A stretch of 34,182 nucleotides of DNA, taken from a virus. Positions 1 through 5,869 of the stretch are shown here, piece after piece. The DNA lies in the IMG/VR virus record IMGVR_UViG_3300032087_002643, positions 1-34,182 of that record. One strand, written 5' to 3'. How positions within the stretch are numbered: position 1 is the stretch's first letter; the number at the start of each line of letters is the position of its first letter. Both the position numbers and the translations under genes were made by a program. Below the pieces are notes generated by a model that saw nothing but the letters and a program-made list of their open reading frames with translations, had not been told where the DNA came from and did not search any database.

Positions 1-178
1 GACCATGAACAAAGACACAGACCGTTACCGGTCCATCCATTGCTGGCTTGTGCAGCGTTACCAGCGGACAGACCGAAACGGCCGCAAGTGGCTAGACCAA
101 TACAGGGGCGGCAAGCCGACCAAATACAAGCGGCTGGAGCGCGCTTTCTTTAATCGTTATATGATGCGCTGGATGGCA
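1..178. repeat. Left copy of imperfect 178-bp terminal direct repeat
   Basis: Positions 1-178 align without gaps to 34005-34182. By hand I count 19 substitutions (about 89 percent identity). Most are synonymous within the small gene that starts at 5. The repeat begins exactly at the first base and ends exactly at the last base of the window, as expected when an assembly of a circular or circularly permuted genome overlaps itself across two strain variants. A real tandem gene duplication is the alternative. Confidence 0.85.
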
Positions 179-187
179 GCGCGTTGA
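5..187 (+). CDS. Hypothetical basic 60-aa protein (early region)
   Basis: A 60-residue protein rich in Arg, Lys, Tyr and Trp, with a central stretch that reads RNGRKWLDQYRGGKPTKYKR. I do not recognise the family. The charge suggests nucleic-acid or acidic-partner binding, which is inference. The second copy at the right end (34009) differs by only four residues over 58 (R9L, R21K, R46K, M54A) although 19 bases differ, so the frame is under purifying selection and is a real gene. That copy has AGGAGG eight bases before its ATG; the equivalent upstream bases of this copy lie outside the window. A stem-loop follows its stop. Confidence 0.8.
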   Translation: MNKDTDRYRSIHCWLVQRYQRTDRNGRKWLDQYRGGKPTKYKRLERAFFNRYMMRWMAAR

Positions 188-196
188 TTAAGACTT

Positions 197-225
197 GACA
201 GCGGGGCAATACCTGCCCCACTGTC
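197..225 (+). other. Intercistronic stem-loop
   Basis: GACAGcGGGGCA (197-208) can pair with TGCCCCaCTGTC (214-225): eleven base pairs, one C-A mismatch and a 5-base loop. It begins 10 bases after the stop of the gene at 5-187. No T-tract follows, so it is not a canonical Rho-independent terminator; an RNA processing or stability element, or an attenuator, is as likely. The TTGACA at 195-200 is part of the stem and has no matching -10 box. Confidence 0.6.
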
Positions 226-233
226 TCACCAAG

Positions 234-248
234 GGGCAATGACTGCCC
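234..248 (+). other. Leader stem-loop GGGCA-N5-TGCCC (copy 1)
   Basis: GGGCA (234-238), five-base loop, TGCCC (244-248), 24 bases before the ATG at 272. Nearly the same element, GGGGCAATG-N2-TGCCC, occurs at 33149-33164, 25 bases before the ATG at 33189. In both cases the gene begins ATGGAAAA. The same core is inside the larger hairpin at 203-219. This is a repeated leader element of the early transcripts; function unknown. Confidence 0.5.
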
Positions 249-271
249 ACAACAAGAGAGGAATTGGAACA

Positions 272-790
272 ATGGAAAACAGAAACGACAGCTTCAAAAT
301 TCACGGCATAGGCTTTGCAGTGGCTTTTGTGCCGAGTGACAACGGCTATTTTACTTTCCGGGATTTTGCCTACGGCGACACAATCAAGCAGGACATAGCC
401 GACAAAATGAACCTAATCAAAAGGCCGGCCATGTATTCAGAAGTTTATTTTTCTTCTGGCGACCAGCAGACGCTAGTCATTAACGGCGTAGGCTATACGG
501 ACATACAAATCACGGTCAAATACCATCAAGAGGACGCGCAGCGGCCCGGGGTATACATCATGGCCAAGCGGCAGACTGATTCAATCATGGACAAAAACTA
601 CGGGCAGGGGCTTTCAGATGCGGCCCGCAAAAAGGCCTATGAAATGTTTGAAGATGCAGCCGTGCAATTTGCATACGACAATCTGGAACAGCTGAAACAG
701 GCCCGGATTGAATGGCTGGAAAACAACCTGCGCGAAATAGCAGAACGGGCGGACAAGGTAGCCCGTGAGATTCGGGAGGCCTTGGCATGA
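272..790 (+). CDS. Hypothetical early protein, 172 aa
   Basis: I do not recognise this protein. The first two thirds look mixed alpha/beta with aromatic residues (GYFTFRDFAYGD). The last 60 residues, from about AYDNLEQLKQARIEWLENNL onward, are strongly helical and charged, possibly a coiled coil. The ATG at 272 is chosen over upstream ones because GAGGA sits about nine bases before it; the start at 239 lies inside the leader hairpin. Its stop overlaps the next ATG (ATGA), so the two genes are translationally coupled. It lies in the early operon. Confidence 0.8.
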   Translation: MENRNDSFKIHGIGFAVAFVPSDNGYFTFRDFAYGDTIKQDIADKMNLIKRPAMYSEVYFSSGDQQTLVINGVGYTDIQITVKYHQEDAQRPGVYIMAKRQTDSIMDKNYGQGLSDAARKKAYEMFEDAAVQFAYDNLEQLKQARIEWLENNLREIAERADKVAREIREALA

Positions 791-924
791 TTAAGCACGC
801 CCTAGAGCTTGCCGCCTATATATTCTTTGCAGGAATGGCCCTGCTATGGGCGGCAGAAGTCTTAGACATTCTTTGGCTGTTTGGGCTGGATGACAGCCCT
901 AGACCCAGCTGGTGGAACATTTAA
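787..924 (+). CDS. Small membrane protein, 45 aa
   Basis: A 45-codon frame starts at ATG 787 in a 4-base ATGA overlap with the upstream stop and ends at TAA 922-924. The product has one hydrophobic helix, roughly residues 5-33 (LELAAYIFFAGMALLWAAEV and following), then a short polar tail ending PRPSWWNI. It is probably a single-pass inner-membrane protein made early in infection. Superinfection exclusion or takeover of a membrane process are possible roles, but nothing in the sequence decides this. The start has no separate ribosome site and would rely on coupling. Confidence 0.65.
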   Translation: MIKHALELAAYIFFAGMALLWAAEVLDILWLFGLDDSPRPSWWNI

Positions 925-945
925 GGCCCATACAACCCCGAAACA

Positions 946-978
946 GGGGCCGGAGCAGGTAGCCTACCAGACCGGCCC
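946..978 (+). other. Stem-loop between early genes
   Basis: GGGCCGG (947-953) pairs with CCGGCCC (972-978), with a smaller inner pairing GGT/ACC (958-960/966-968). It is followed by TTTCC only, so termination is possible but weak. It lies in the 99-base gap between the genes at 787 and 1024. An upstream CCCC (936-939) could also pair with the GGGG at 946-949, giving an alternative fold. Confidence 0.5.
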
Positions 979-1023
979 TTTCCTGCCCTGTAAGGGGGCT
1001 TAAAACGCGAAGAAAGGGAGATT

Positions 1024-1215
1024 ATGAAAACACCATACGAACAAGGACGCGCTGACAGCTACTATAGGCGGCCTTTTGCACCCTGCCGGGGAGACTGGAC
1101 AGCTGAACAGCTGGACGAATACCGGGCGGGCTATGAACAAAACGAACAGGACGGGCATTTTAAGGAGATTCGGCCCGGCTACAGCATAGAGGAGACAGAC
1201 GAATGTATGCAGTAA
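1024..1215 (+). CDS. Small conserved phage-type protein, 63 aa
   Basis: A 63-residue acidic protein with the pattern YEQGRADSYYRRPF, then DEYRAGYEQNEQDGHFKE. Small proteins of this GR-x-YYRRP / GYE-x-NE-x-G-x-FK type are familiar from phages of Alphaproteobacteria, but I know no function. AGGGAG lies three bases before the ATG at 1024. Its end overlaps the next gene by 13 bases. It is the first gene of a tightly overlapping run 1024-2399 that includes a DNA-binding protein and a methyltransferase. Confidence 0.8.
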   Translation: MKTPYEQGRADSYYRRPFAPCRGDWTAEQLDEYRAGYEQNEQDGHFKEIRPGYSIEETDECMQ

Positions 1216-1427
1216 TCTACACAGTCCGCACCTATGACAACGCAGGGCAGCCAAGCTATTTAGAGGACTGGGACTTGCACGACACGCTGGCTGAAGCGCG
1301 GGCAAGGACTCAGCACCTTGTCAGCCAGTGGGATGATGCTTTGCAGTCATACCACATAGCGGAAATCTTGGAATCAACACAGCCCGAACTTGTGGCTAAA
1401 AAAGAAATCTGGGGAACAGACAAATGA
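1203..1427 (+). CDS. Hypothetical protein, 74 aa
   Basis: A 74-residue protein (MYAVIYTVRTYDNAGQPSYL...) that looks like a small alpha/beta fold: a beta start, then a helix around LAEARARTQHLVSQWDDALQ, then a beta segment SYHIAEIL. I do not recognise it. GAGGAG lies about nine bases before the ATG at 1203. The stop codon overlaps the ATG of the next gene (ATGA), so it is probably coupled to the XRE-type regulator that follows. Confidence 0.75.
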   Translation: MYAVIYTVRTYDNAGQPSYLEDWDLHDTLAEARARTQHLVSQWDDALQSYHIAEILESTQPELVAKKEIWGTDK

Positions 1428-1609
1428 CATCAAACGAACTGAAAAATACACGGGCAAAGATGATGCTCACACAGCAGACTTTGGCAGACAGGCTGGGGCT
1501 GTCTATACGGACTATAAAATACTATGAGGCCGGGGAAATTAGCATACCCAAGCCGGTTGAACTGGCTATTAGGGCAATAGAACTGGAGGCTGCAACATGG
1601 CAGAAATAA
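1424..1609 (+). CDS. XRE/Cro-type helix-turn-helix DNA-binding protein
   Basis: A 61-residue protein that is almost only a helix-turn-helix domain. LTQQTLADRLGLSIRTIKYY (about residues 15-34) is the classic HTH_XRE segment, with EAGEISIP following as in Cro/CI-like proteins. Proteins of this size and type bind palindromic operators as dimers, so it probably represses or times the early or late genes. Without an integrase nearby it need not be a lysogeny repressor. A candidate target is the cluster of ACATAGCTATGT palindromes 800 bases downstream; this is inference. It is coupled to the genes on both sides by overlaps. Confidence 0.88.
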   Translation: MTSNELKNTRAKMMLTQQTLADRLGLSIRTIKYYEAGEISIPKPVELAIRAIELEAATWQK

Positions 1610-1836
1610 GGCGAAACAGGGCGGCATACGAACCCAGAGGCACGGGCCGCTTTTACCGGGTAGGCTGCAACCAGGCAGCTGATGGGCTGGAAAAATGGGA
1701 CAAGCTGATTTCTGATGGCTTTGAAGATGACCCGGCAGCAAATAGCTTTGACCGGAACGGGCGAGTCACCAGGACAACATCAAACGGACTGGCGGCTGGG
1801 CTAGACTATGGGCAATTCCCAAGCGGGGAAGAATAA
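1597..1836 (+). CDS. Hypothetical protein, 79 aa
   Basis: A 79-residue protein beginning MAEIRRNRAAYEPRGTGR, basic at the N-terminus and acidic at the C-terminus. I do not recognise it. GGAGG lies seven bases before the ATG at 1597, and the start overlaps the end of the XRE gene by 13 bases. The final A of its stop codon is the first A of the ATG of the methyltransferase gene at 1836. Placement between a regulator and a methyltransferase suggests an early, regulatory or anti-host role, but the sequence does not show one. Confidence 0.75.
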   Translation: MAEIRRNRAAYEPRGTGRFYRVGCNQAADGLEKWDKLISDGFEDDPAANSFDRNGRVTRTTSNGLAAGLDYGQFPSGEE

Positions 1837-2399
1837 TGCTGGTGATTTCATTATGTGACTATACCGGGGCTTGGTCAAAGCCCTGGAAAGATGCTGGGTA
1901 TGATGTTTTGCAAATAGACATCAAGCTGGGGCAGGATGTGAGACTGCTGGAACACATAGGAAAGGATGCTTTCGGCGTTCTGGCAGCACCACCCTGCACG
2001 GAGTTTGCAGCTTCAGGGGCGAGATGGTGGAAAGAGAAAGGAGAGAAGCCCCTGCTGGACGGCCTAGCTTTGGTTGATGCGTGTTGCAGAATCGTTCTGA
2101 CGCACAAGCCGAGATTTTGGGCACTGGAAAACCCAGTCGGACGCTTGCGGCGGTGGCTTGGCCCGCCGCGCTTGTCCTTCAATCCTTGCGACTATGGAGG
2201 CTGGTTAGATGATGACGCTGACGCATACACAAAGAAAACTTTGCTGTGGGGCAGCTTTGTCATTCCAGAGAGGAAGCCTATAGAGCCAACACAAGGCAGC
2301 AAGATGCACCTGTTACCGCCAAGCCCTGACAGGGCAGCTTTACGCAGCGTAACACCCGCTGGCTTTGCCAAGGCGTTCTTTGAAGCAAACAAGTTTTGA
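1836..2399 (+). CDS. Minimal C5-cytosine DNA methyltransferase-like protein
   Basis: A 187-residue protein with the core of C5-cytosine methyltransferases. The start LCDYTGAWSKPW (residues 6-17) stands where the SAM-binding motif I lies, though it lacks the usual FxGxG. APPCTEFA (about 51-58) is motif IV with the catalytic Pro-Cys, and ENPVGR (about 98-103) replaces the usual ENV of motif VI. It is about half the length of a typical enzyme and has little room for a target recognition domain, so specificity may be low or lie elsewhere. It could protect phage DNA from host restriction. No cognate endonuclease is adjacent. Last gene of the left + strand run. Confidence 0.8.
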   Translation: MLVISLCDYTGAWSKPWKDAGYDVLQIDIKLGQDVRLLEHIGKDAFGVLAAPPCTEFAASGARWWKEKGEKPLLDGLALVDACCRIVLTHKPRFWALENPVGRLRRWLGPPRLSFNPCDYGGWLDDDADAYTKKTLLWGSFVIPERKPIEPTQGSKMHLLPPSPDRAALRSVTPAGFAKAFFEANKF

Positions 2400-2406
2400 A
2401 GCTGAC

Positions 2407-2547
2407 ACATTGCTTACATAGCTATGTAAACTTACATGCTTACATAGCTATGTTTTTTTTATAAAATTATAGAGTATGTAAGCAATGTATTACAATGAAC
2501 ATAGCTATGTAACAATGTATATACAATGTCATTGTTGCGTGACATTG
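2407..2547. repeat. AT-rich cluster of palindromes (origin or operator candidate)
   Basis: The 256-base gap between the convergent genes ending at 2399 and 2656 holds three exact copies of the 12-base palindrome ACATAGCTATGT, at 2416-2427, 2442-2453 and 2499-2510. The first extends to 16 bases, TTACATAGCTATGTAA (2414-2429). A 14-base inverted repeat, ACATTGCTTACATA (2407-2420) and TATGTAAGCAATGT (2475-2488), encloses the first two. ACAATG-T-CATTGT (2523-2535) and CAATGTC/GACATTG (2524-2530/2541-2547) follow. The segment is much richer in A+T than the genome around it. It could be a replication origin, an operator array for the XRE protein, or partly a terminator. Confidence 0.75.
2416..2460 (+). 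terminator. Candidate Rho-independent terminator after methyltransferase
   Basis: Bases 2416-2429 can pair with 2440-2453 (14 base pairs, loop 2430-2439), directly followed by a run of T (2453-2460). The position, 17 bases after the methyltransferase stop, suits a + strand terminator. The stem is AT-rich, and both arms are themselves palindromes, so the same bases may serve as protein-binding sites instead. Confidence 0.45.
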
Positions 2548-2589
2548 AGAATCAAGTAGCATATTTTTTAGCAGCTGGCAATAGGGCAA

Positions 2590-2649
2590 TAAAAAAAGAG
2601 CGATGCTGTTGAACCATAAGCCACGGATAGGCCCAACAAACATCACTCT
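2590..2649 (-). terminator. Rho-independent terminator for the 3382-2656 genes
   Basis: Read on the - strand, AGAGTGATG (2649-2641) pairs with CATCGCTCT (2605-2597) with one wobble, and TGTTG/CAACA (2638-2634/2611-2607) extends the stem, followed by a run of seven T (complement of A 2590-2596). It begins seven bases beyond the stop of the nuclease gene at 2656. The loop is long (about 22 bases) and may hold a smaller GCC/GGC pairing. Confidence 0.6.
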
Positions 2650-2655
2650 GTAAAA

Positions 2656-3189
2656 TTATACCAAACTTTCACGGACAAGCATACACCAAGTTTCAAATGT
2701 TATGGTTGCCGTGTTGTCCTTTTCCATATATGCGGGATTTATGCTGGACAGAAACACCACACACTTGATGGGCTGCCGGTCGTATTTGAAAATCAAAACG
2801 GGCTCACACCCCGCAAGCGCACTGGACTCACAGACCTGTGACCACCATTCTGGCTTGTAGTTTCCGCCCGTTCCCCTGTCTGCTGAATAACGCTTGGCCT
2901 CAATCGTCCAGCCAGGCACCCCGATGATGTCTCCCCGGTCTTTCTGTGCGTATTGCATCAAGTCCCGGTGGACTTCAAAGCCCAATTCATCCTCAATCAT
3001 ACGACACAGCTGGCGTTCAAAGTTATGGCCCTTGGCCCGTCCGTTTGTCATGGCTTCCTTCTCCAATATGCAGTAACCGCTTTCCCCGTGATGCCCCAGC
3101 ATAGGCCGCTTTGTCCAGCCCTTTGGTGCTTCACGATTAAAATCACCATACCTAAAAGTCGTTACTTGGTGGCCCCTCCACTGACTCAT
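2656..3189 (-). CDS. PD-(D/E)XK nuclease, Holliday-junction-resolvase-like
   Basis: The C-terminal 131 residues read as a compact PD-(D/E)XK nuclease of the archaeal Hjc / VRR-NUC style: GHNFERQL with Glu58, then GDIIG with Asp87, then WTIEAKR with Glu97 and Lys99 (numbering from the ATG at 3189). Such enzymes cut branched DNA or resolve recombination intermediates. Two in-frame starts are plausible: ATG 3189 behind GGAGG (177 aa), and ATG 3051 behind GGAGAAGGAAG (131 aa, beginning MTNGRAKG just before the domain). I list the longer one, but the short form may be the main product. It overlaps the zinc protein upstream and likely forms an operon with it. Confidence 0.75.
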   Translation of the reverse strand: MSQWRGHQVTTFRYGDFNREAPKGWTKRPMLGHHGESGYCILEKEAMTNGRAKGHNFERQLCRMIEDELGFEVHRDLMQYAQKDRGDIIGVPGWTIEAKRYSADRGTGGNYKPEWWSQVCESSALAGCEPVLIFKYDRQPIKCVVFLSSINPAYMEKDNTATITFETWCMLVRESLV

Positions 3190-3382
3190 CTTCTTCGTCC
3201 TCCGTTTCAATAATGAAAAAAGTTTTTACGCCGTGACCTTCACACTCAGGGCACTCCATCAAACGGCTAACTACATACCAGCCCTTTTCCCTGTCATGCA
3301 CCCGGAAGTCCTGCATATACTCACCCTTGCCCTCGCAGAACGGGCAAGGCAGCGCATCATCTGGCTCAAAAATAATAAACAT
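3152..3382 (-). CDS. CxxCxGxG zinc-binding small protein
   Basis: A 76-residue protein with two CxxCxGxG motifs, CPFCEGKG (about residues 13-20) and CPECEGHG (about 44-51), the zinc-binding unit known from the central domain of DnaJ. The C-terminus is very acidic (ETEDEEDESVEG). Two motifs would coordinate one zinc ion. DnaJ itself has four motifs plus a J domain, both absent here, so this is not a chaperone homologue as such; such small phage proteins probably bind protein or nucleic acid. It is transcribed divergently from the exonuclease at 3424 and overlaps the nuclease gene at 3189. Confidence 0.8.
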   Translation of the reverse strand: MFIIFEPDDALPCPFCEGKGEYMQDFRVHDREKGWYVVSRLMECPECEGHGVKTFFIIETEDEEDESVEGPPSNDF

Positions 3383-3388
3383 AATTAG

Positions 3389-3417
3389 TTGACAGCCCTG
3401 TTGCTTATGTGTATTCA
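3389..3417 (+). promoter_or_regulatory. Candidate sigma70-type promoter for the DNA metabolism genes
   Basis: TTGACA (3389-3394), a 17-base spacer, then TATTCA (3412-3417), in the 41-base gap between divergent genes. The -35 box is a perfect match; the -10 box is fair. A start site about seven bases after the -10 box would fall on the ATG at 3424, giving a leaderless mRNA, which is unusual for a phage gene, so the box may be fortuitous. Confidence 0.4.
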
Positions 3418-3423
3418 GGGACT

Positions 3424-4314
3424 ATGGAACAGGAATCATTACCCGAATACCGCCGCTTCTTTGGAAGCTACCACGCTAGTTATTCCGGCGCAATACAGAC
3501 GATGGATGAACACATCCTCAAGCTGTTTCTGCGCAAAGAATACAAGATGAACTTCCCCTTCGCGGCTAGGCCCAGAGCCGGGCAGATTGTCCAAGAGATT
3601 GTGGACTTCCACCTCGGACTTGACGACTACAGCCCCATCAATGGTCGCAAGGGCGGCATGGAACTGGGCAAGGCAGTCACAAAAGGACTGGCCGAGTTTA
3701 TGACCTACCAGCCCCGCGATTGGGATGGCGGTAAAGACATGGAAGAATACCGCGAGTTTCGGGAGTGCATCCCGGAGATGGCGGCCTTCGCTGTTGCTGG
3801 ACTGCAAAACTACTTCGGAGACTTTGACATAGAAGGCGAATATGAAATCCGGATGCAGCCAGAAAAGCTGGATGTTCCCGTGATTATGTTCATTGACTAC
3901 CACAACAGCGACAAGATGATTGATTTGAAATGCAGCTTCCCTCTACGCAACCCCCCTAGAAAAGACGGAAGCCGCAGCTGGCGCATCCCTAAACCTAAGA
4001 CTGAACCCACAGACTACCAGGTGGCCCAACAGGCCGTTTACTGGAAAGCAACAGGGCTTGCGCCAGCACTTCTATTTGTAACCCCAGCTGGCTGGAACAT
4101 AGCTGACCAGCACAACTGCATGGCTCTGCGCGAGGACAATCTGGAAAAGGTGTATGCGGAAATAGAACGCCGCTGGCTTGTCCAACAAAATGTTTTACGC
4201 GCCGCAGACCAAAGCTGGGAAAACCTATTCGGCCTAGTCAATCCTGACTTCGGCCAATTAGCGGGGCGACACGGCCCTGAAATCCTGAAAATCGCAAAGG
4301 AGGCTTGGCGATGA
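3424..4314 (+). CDS. RecB/Cas4-like PD-(D/E)XK exonuclease
   Basis: A 296-residue protein with the signature of RecB-family nucleases: acidic residues at GEYEIRM (138-144), FIDYHNSDKMIDLKCS (156-171) giving Asp158, Asp167 and Lys169, and then QVAQQAVYW (199-207), the QxxxY motif typical of RecB, Cas4 and lambda-exonuclease relatives. It probably resects double-stranded ends to make single-stranded DNA for the annealing protein encoded at 5183. ATG 3424 is preferred to GTG 3409; a weak AGGG lies upstream. The stop overlaps the next ATG. It is the first gene of a tightly packed + strand operon (3424-6719). Confidence 0.85.
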   Translation: MEQESLPEYRRFFGSYHASYSGAIQTMDEHILKLFLRKEYKMNFPFAARPRAGQIVQEIVDFHLGLDDYSPINGRKGGMELGKAVTKGLAEFMTYQPRDWDGGKDMEEYREFRECIPEMAAFAVAGLQNYFGDFDIEGEYEIRMQPEKLDVPVIMFIDYHNSDKMIDLKCSFPLRNPPRKDGSRSWRIPKPKTEPTDYQVAQQAVYWKATGLAPALLFVTPAGWNIADQHNCMALREDNLEKVYAEIERRWLVQQNVLRAADQSWENLFGLVNPDFGQLAGRHGPEILKIAKEAWR

Positions 4315-4562
4315 ATAATCTAGCATACAGAATTGACCCGTATTTCCCAATAATTGAGGCCGATGTTCCCATGCCCGGAGTTAAGCAACGCAAAAAGGAC
4401 ACGGTTTGGAAGCAGCTGGCTGATGAAATGAAGGTTGGCAACAGCGTCTTACTTCGCAGCAAGAAAGAAGCGGATTGCCTTTATGCAGCCTTTTACGAAA
4501 AGGGTATGCGTAGCAGCCAAAGAAAAGTTAAAGGCGGTGTGCGCGTTTGGAGGGTAAAATGA
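4311..4562 (+). CDS. Small protein of a paralogous pair (GxS...RVWR type), copy 1
   Basis: An 83-residue protein whose C-terminal part, from VPMPGVKQRKKDTVWKQL through VGNSVLL, KKEADCLYAAFYEKGM and RVWRVK, matches the protein encoded at 6513. The shared pattern is a Pro-rich start, a W/F, (V/I)G(N/D)S, a Lys/Glu-rich helix ending (E/G)KGM(R/K), and a final RVWR(V/I). I recognise the type as common in marine phages but know no function. GGAGG lies seven bases before ATG 4311, which overlaps the exonuclease stop (ATGA), so it is likely co-translated with the exonuclease. Confidence 0.8.
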   Translation: MNNLAYRIDPYFPIIEADVPMPGVKQRKKDTVWKQLADEMKVGNSVLLRSKKEADCLYAAFYEKGMRSSQRKVKGGVRVWRVK

Positions 4563-5038
4563 GAAACGATGGTGACAACACTTACTTGGCTTTTAACGGA
4601 ACCCAAGAGGAGTTTGAGGAACTCAAGCAAGGCCTACATGAAGACGCAATGGCAAGGCGACTCTCAGAGGCAAGCATTGATGTGTATGTAATGAGTAAGA
4701 GGGGTGACGCTGTTGGCTGTGATGGCCGTAACTATTATGAGCAAGTTTGCAGCGTTGAATCTTCTGAAAGGTATGGAGCGGGCATGGACTTCATTAAGCT
4801 AATACTCCCTGCCATTGAAGCATACTTTGCTGAAAAATACTGGCAGAACAGCGATGCCATTCTTGACATTGCGCCCTATTATGCCGGTAATCCATTTATG
4901 CCTGATGACATGGAGCCGCCTGTGGAGTTTGACTCCATTTACACGGCCTGCATGGAGAGACACGCGGATGGCAGACCAGTCCTGCGCCGTTTAATCAATG
5001 AGATTGCACCAGATGCAGAAAAATGGACAGCACTATGA
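4559..5038 (+). CDS. Hypothetical protein, 159 aa
   Basis: A 159-residue acidic protein (MRNDGDNTYLAFNGTQEEFEEL...) that I do not recognise. It looks mainly alpha-helical, with a longer helix around FIKLILPAIEAYFAEKYWQ. The ATG at 4559 is in an ATGA overlap with the upstream stop, and GGAGGG stands six bases before it. It overlaps the next small gene by four bases. Position between a nuclease and an annealing protein suggests a DNA metabolism accessory, which is context only. Confidence 0.75.
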   Translation: MRNDGDNTYLAFNGTQEEFEELKQGLHEDAMARRLSEASIDVYVMSKRGDAVGCDGRNYYEQVCSVESSERYGAGMDFIKLILPAIEAYFAEKYWQNSDAILDIAPYYAGNPFMPDDMEPPVEFDSIYTACMERHADGRPVLRRLINEIAPDAEKWTAL

Positions 5039-5193
5039 CAGAGGTAGAGCGCGAACACTCGCAGTCACTAGACAGTCTGCACGAGGCTGTCTATGACTTA
5101 CAAGACCAGGTGAACAAGCTGGAGCAGGTCACGACACTAATCATCAACCTGCTGAATCAGTCTTTTGAGAAAGAGGGAGCAAATGGCAAATAA
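5035..5193 (+). CDS. Short coiled-coil protein, 52 aa
   Basis: A 52-codon frame from ATG 5035 (ATGA overlap with the upstream stop) to TAA 5191-5193. The product, with hydrophobic residues at heptad-like intervals in LHEAVYDLQDQVNKLEQVTT, is probably one continuous amphipathic helix that forms a coiled coil. It overlaps the start of the annealing protein gene by 11 bases. A small oligomerising partner of the recombination proteins is possible; I have no family for it. Confidence 0.6.
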   Translation: MTEVEREHSQSLDSLHEAVYDLQDQVNKLEQVTTLIINLLNQSFEKEGANGK

Positions 5194-5869
5194 ACTATTA
5201 GACGCTATGGACTTGTCAGCCGAACTGCACAAGTCTCATGGCATAGCACAACGCGGCGGCAAGAAATATACGCAAGTCGTCCACCGGATGGAGGCGTTCC
5301 GGCGCACATTCGGCCTTGAGTTGGGTGTGGACACAGAGATTGCTGTGGACGATGGCCAGCGTGTTGTGGTAAAAGCACGAATACTTGACATAGAAGGACG
5401 GACAATAGGCTCTGGTTATGCTGAAGAAATACGCGGTCAGGGCCATGTTAATCAAACTTCTGCGCTGGAAAATGCAGAAACTTCAGCGATTGGCCGGGCC
5501 TTGGCAAGTATTGGATTAGCTGGCGGCGAATACGCATCAGCAAATGAAATGGATGGTGTTCAGCGTAAAACTGTGGCATCATCACAAATGAAGGCGGCTG
5601 CTCCAGGTTCCGATTCCTCCCTCCAACCTGTTCCCAAAAATGAGCAGTCGTCTTCTCCACCCCCCGATGACAATATGGACAGTGTGCGCTACCTATACCA
5701 AACACTGCGCAAAGAAATCGCACAGACCAATATGGTCGGTGAGGTCACAGCCCTTTGGAACAAGAACAAGGGCGTTCTTAACCAGCTGAAAAGCACAAAT
5801 GAGGATGTGTATAAACAGTTTCATTCTATGTTTTCCGAAAAAGAAAAGGAGCTAAAGGGAAATGGCTAG
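5183..5869 (+). CDS. Single-strand annealing protein (ERF/Rad52-like recombinase)
   Basis: A 228-residue protein. Its N-terminal half has the pattern of phage single-strand annealing proteins: a Lys/Tyr start (GGKKYTQVVHRMEAFRRTFG), beta strands with VVVKARILD and GRTIGSGYAEE, and then SALENAETSAIGRALASIGL, the hallmark helix of the ERF / Rad52-like / DUF1071 group. The region after about residue 135 is Ser/Pro-rich and probably a flexible linker to a helical tail. These proteins anneal complementary strands and often work with an exonuclease, here the one at 3424. GAGGGAG precedes ATG 5183. The gene overlaps the SSB-like gene by eight bases. Confidence 0.8.
   Translation: MANKLLDAMDLSAELHKSHGIAQRGGKKYTQVVHRMEAFRRTFGLELGVDTEIAVDDGQRVVVKARILDIEGRTIGSGYAEEIRGQGHVNQTSALENAETSAIGRALASIGLAGGEYASANEMDGVQRKTVASSQMKAAAPGSDSSLQPVPKNEQSSSPPPDDNMDSVRYLYQTLRKEIAQTNMVGEVTALWNKNKGVLNQLKSTNEDVYKQFHSMFSEKEKELKGNG

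Noticed and set aside
195-200. TTGACA as a -35 box in the early leader
   Set aside because: It is part of a strong stem-loop and no -10 box is found 16-18 bases downstream.
1000-1305. A 101-codon - strand frame opposite the early genes
   Set aside because: It is antisense to two overlapping genes with good ribosome sites and has a Cys/Leu-rich, non-protein-like translation.
1424-1609. The XRE protein as a sign of lysogeny
   Set aside because: No integrase, excisionase, attachment site or divergent repressor pair is seen, so a purely lytic regulator is equally likely.
2407-2547. CRISPR array or plasmid partition site for the palindrome cluster
   Set aside because: Spacing is irregular, the repeats are perfect palindromes, no unique spacers are present and no ParA/ParB-like gene is nearby.
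2597-2649. A tRNA-like or ncRNA fold
   Set aside because: No acceptor/T-arm pattern; the stem plus T run on the - strand is explained better by a terminator.
5205-5723. Antisense frames over the annealing protein gene
   Set aside because: They lack ribosome sites and the sense frame has a clear family pattern.
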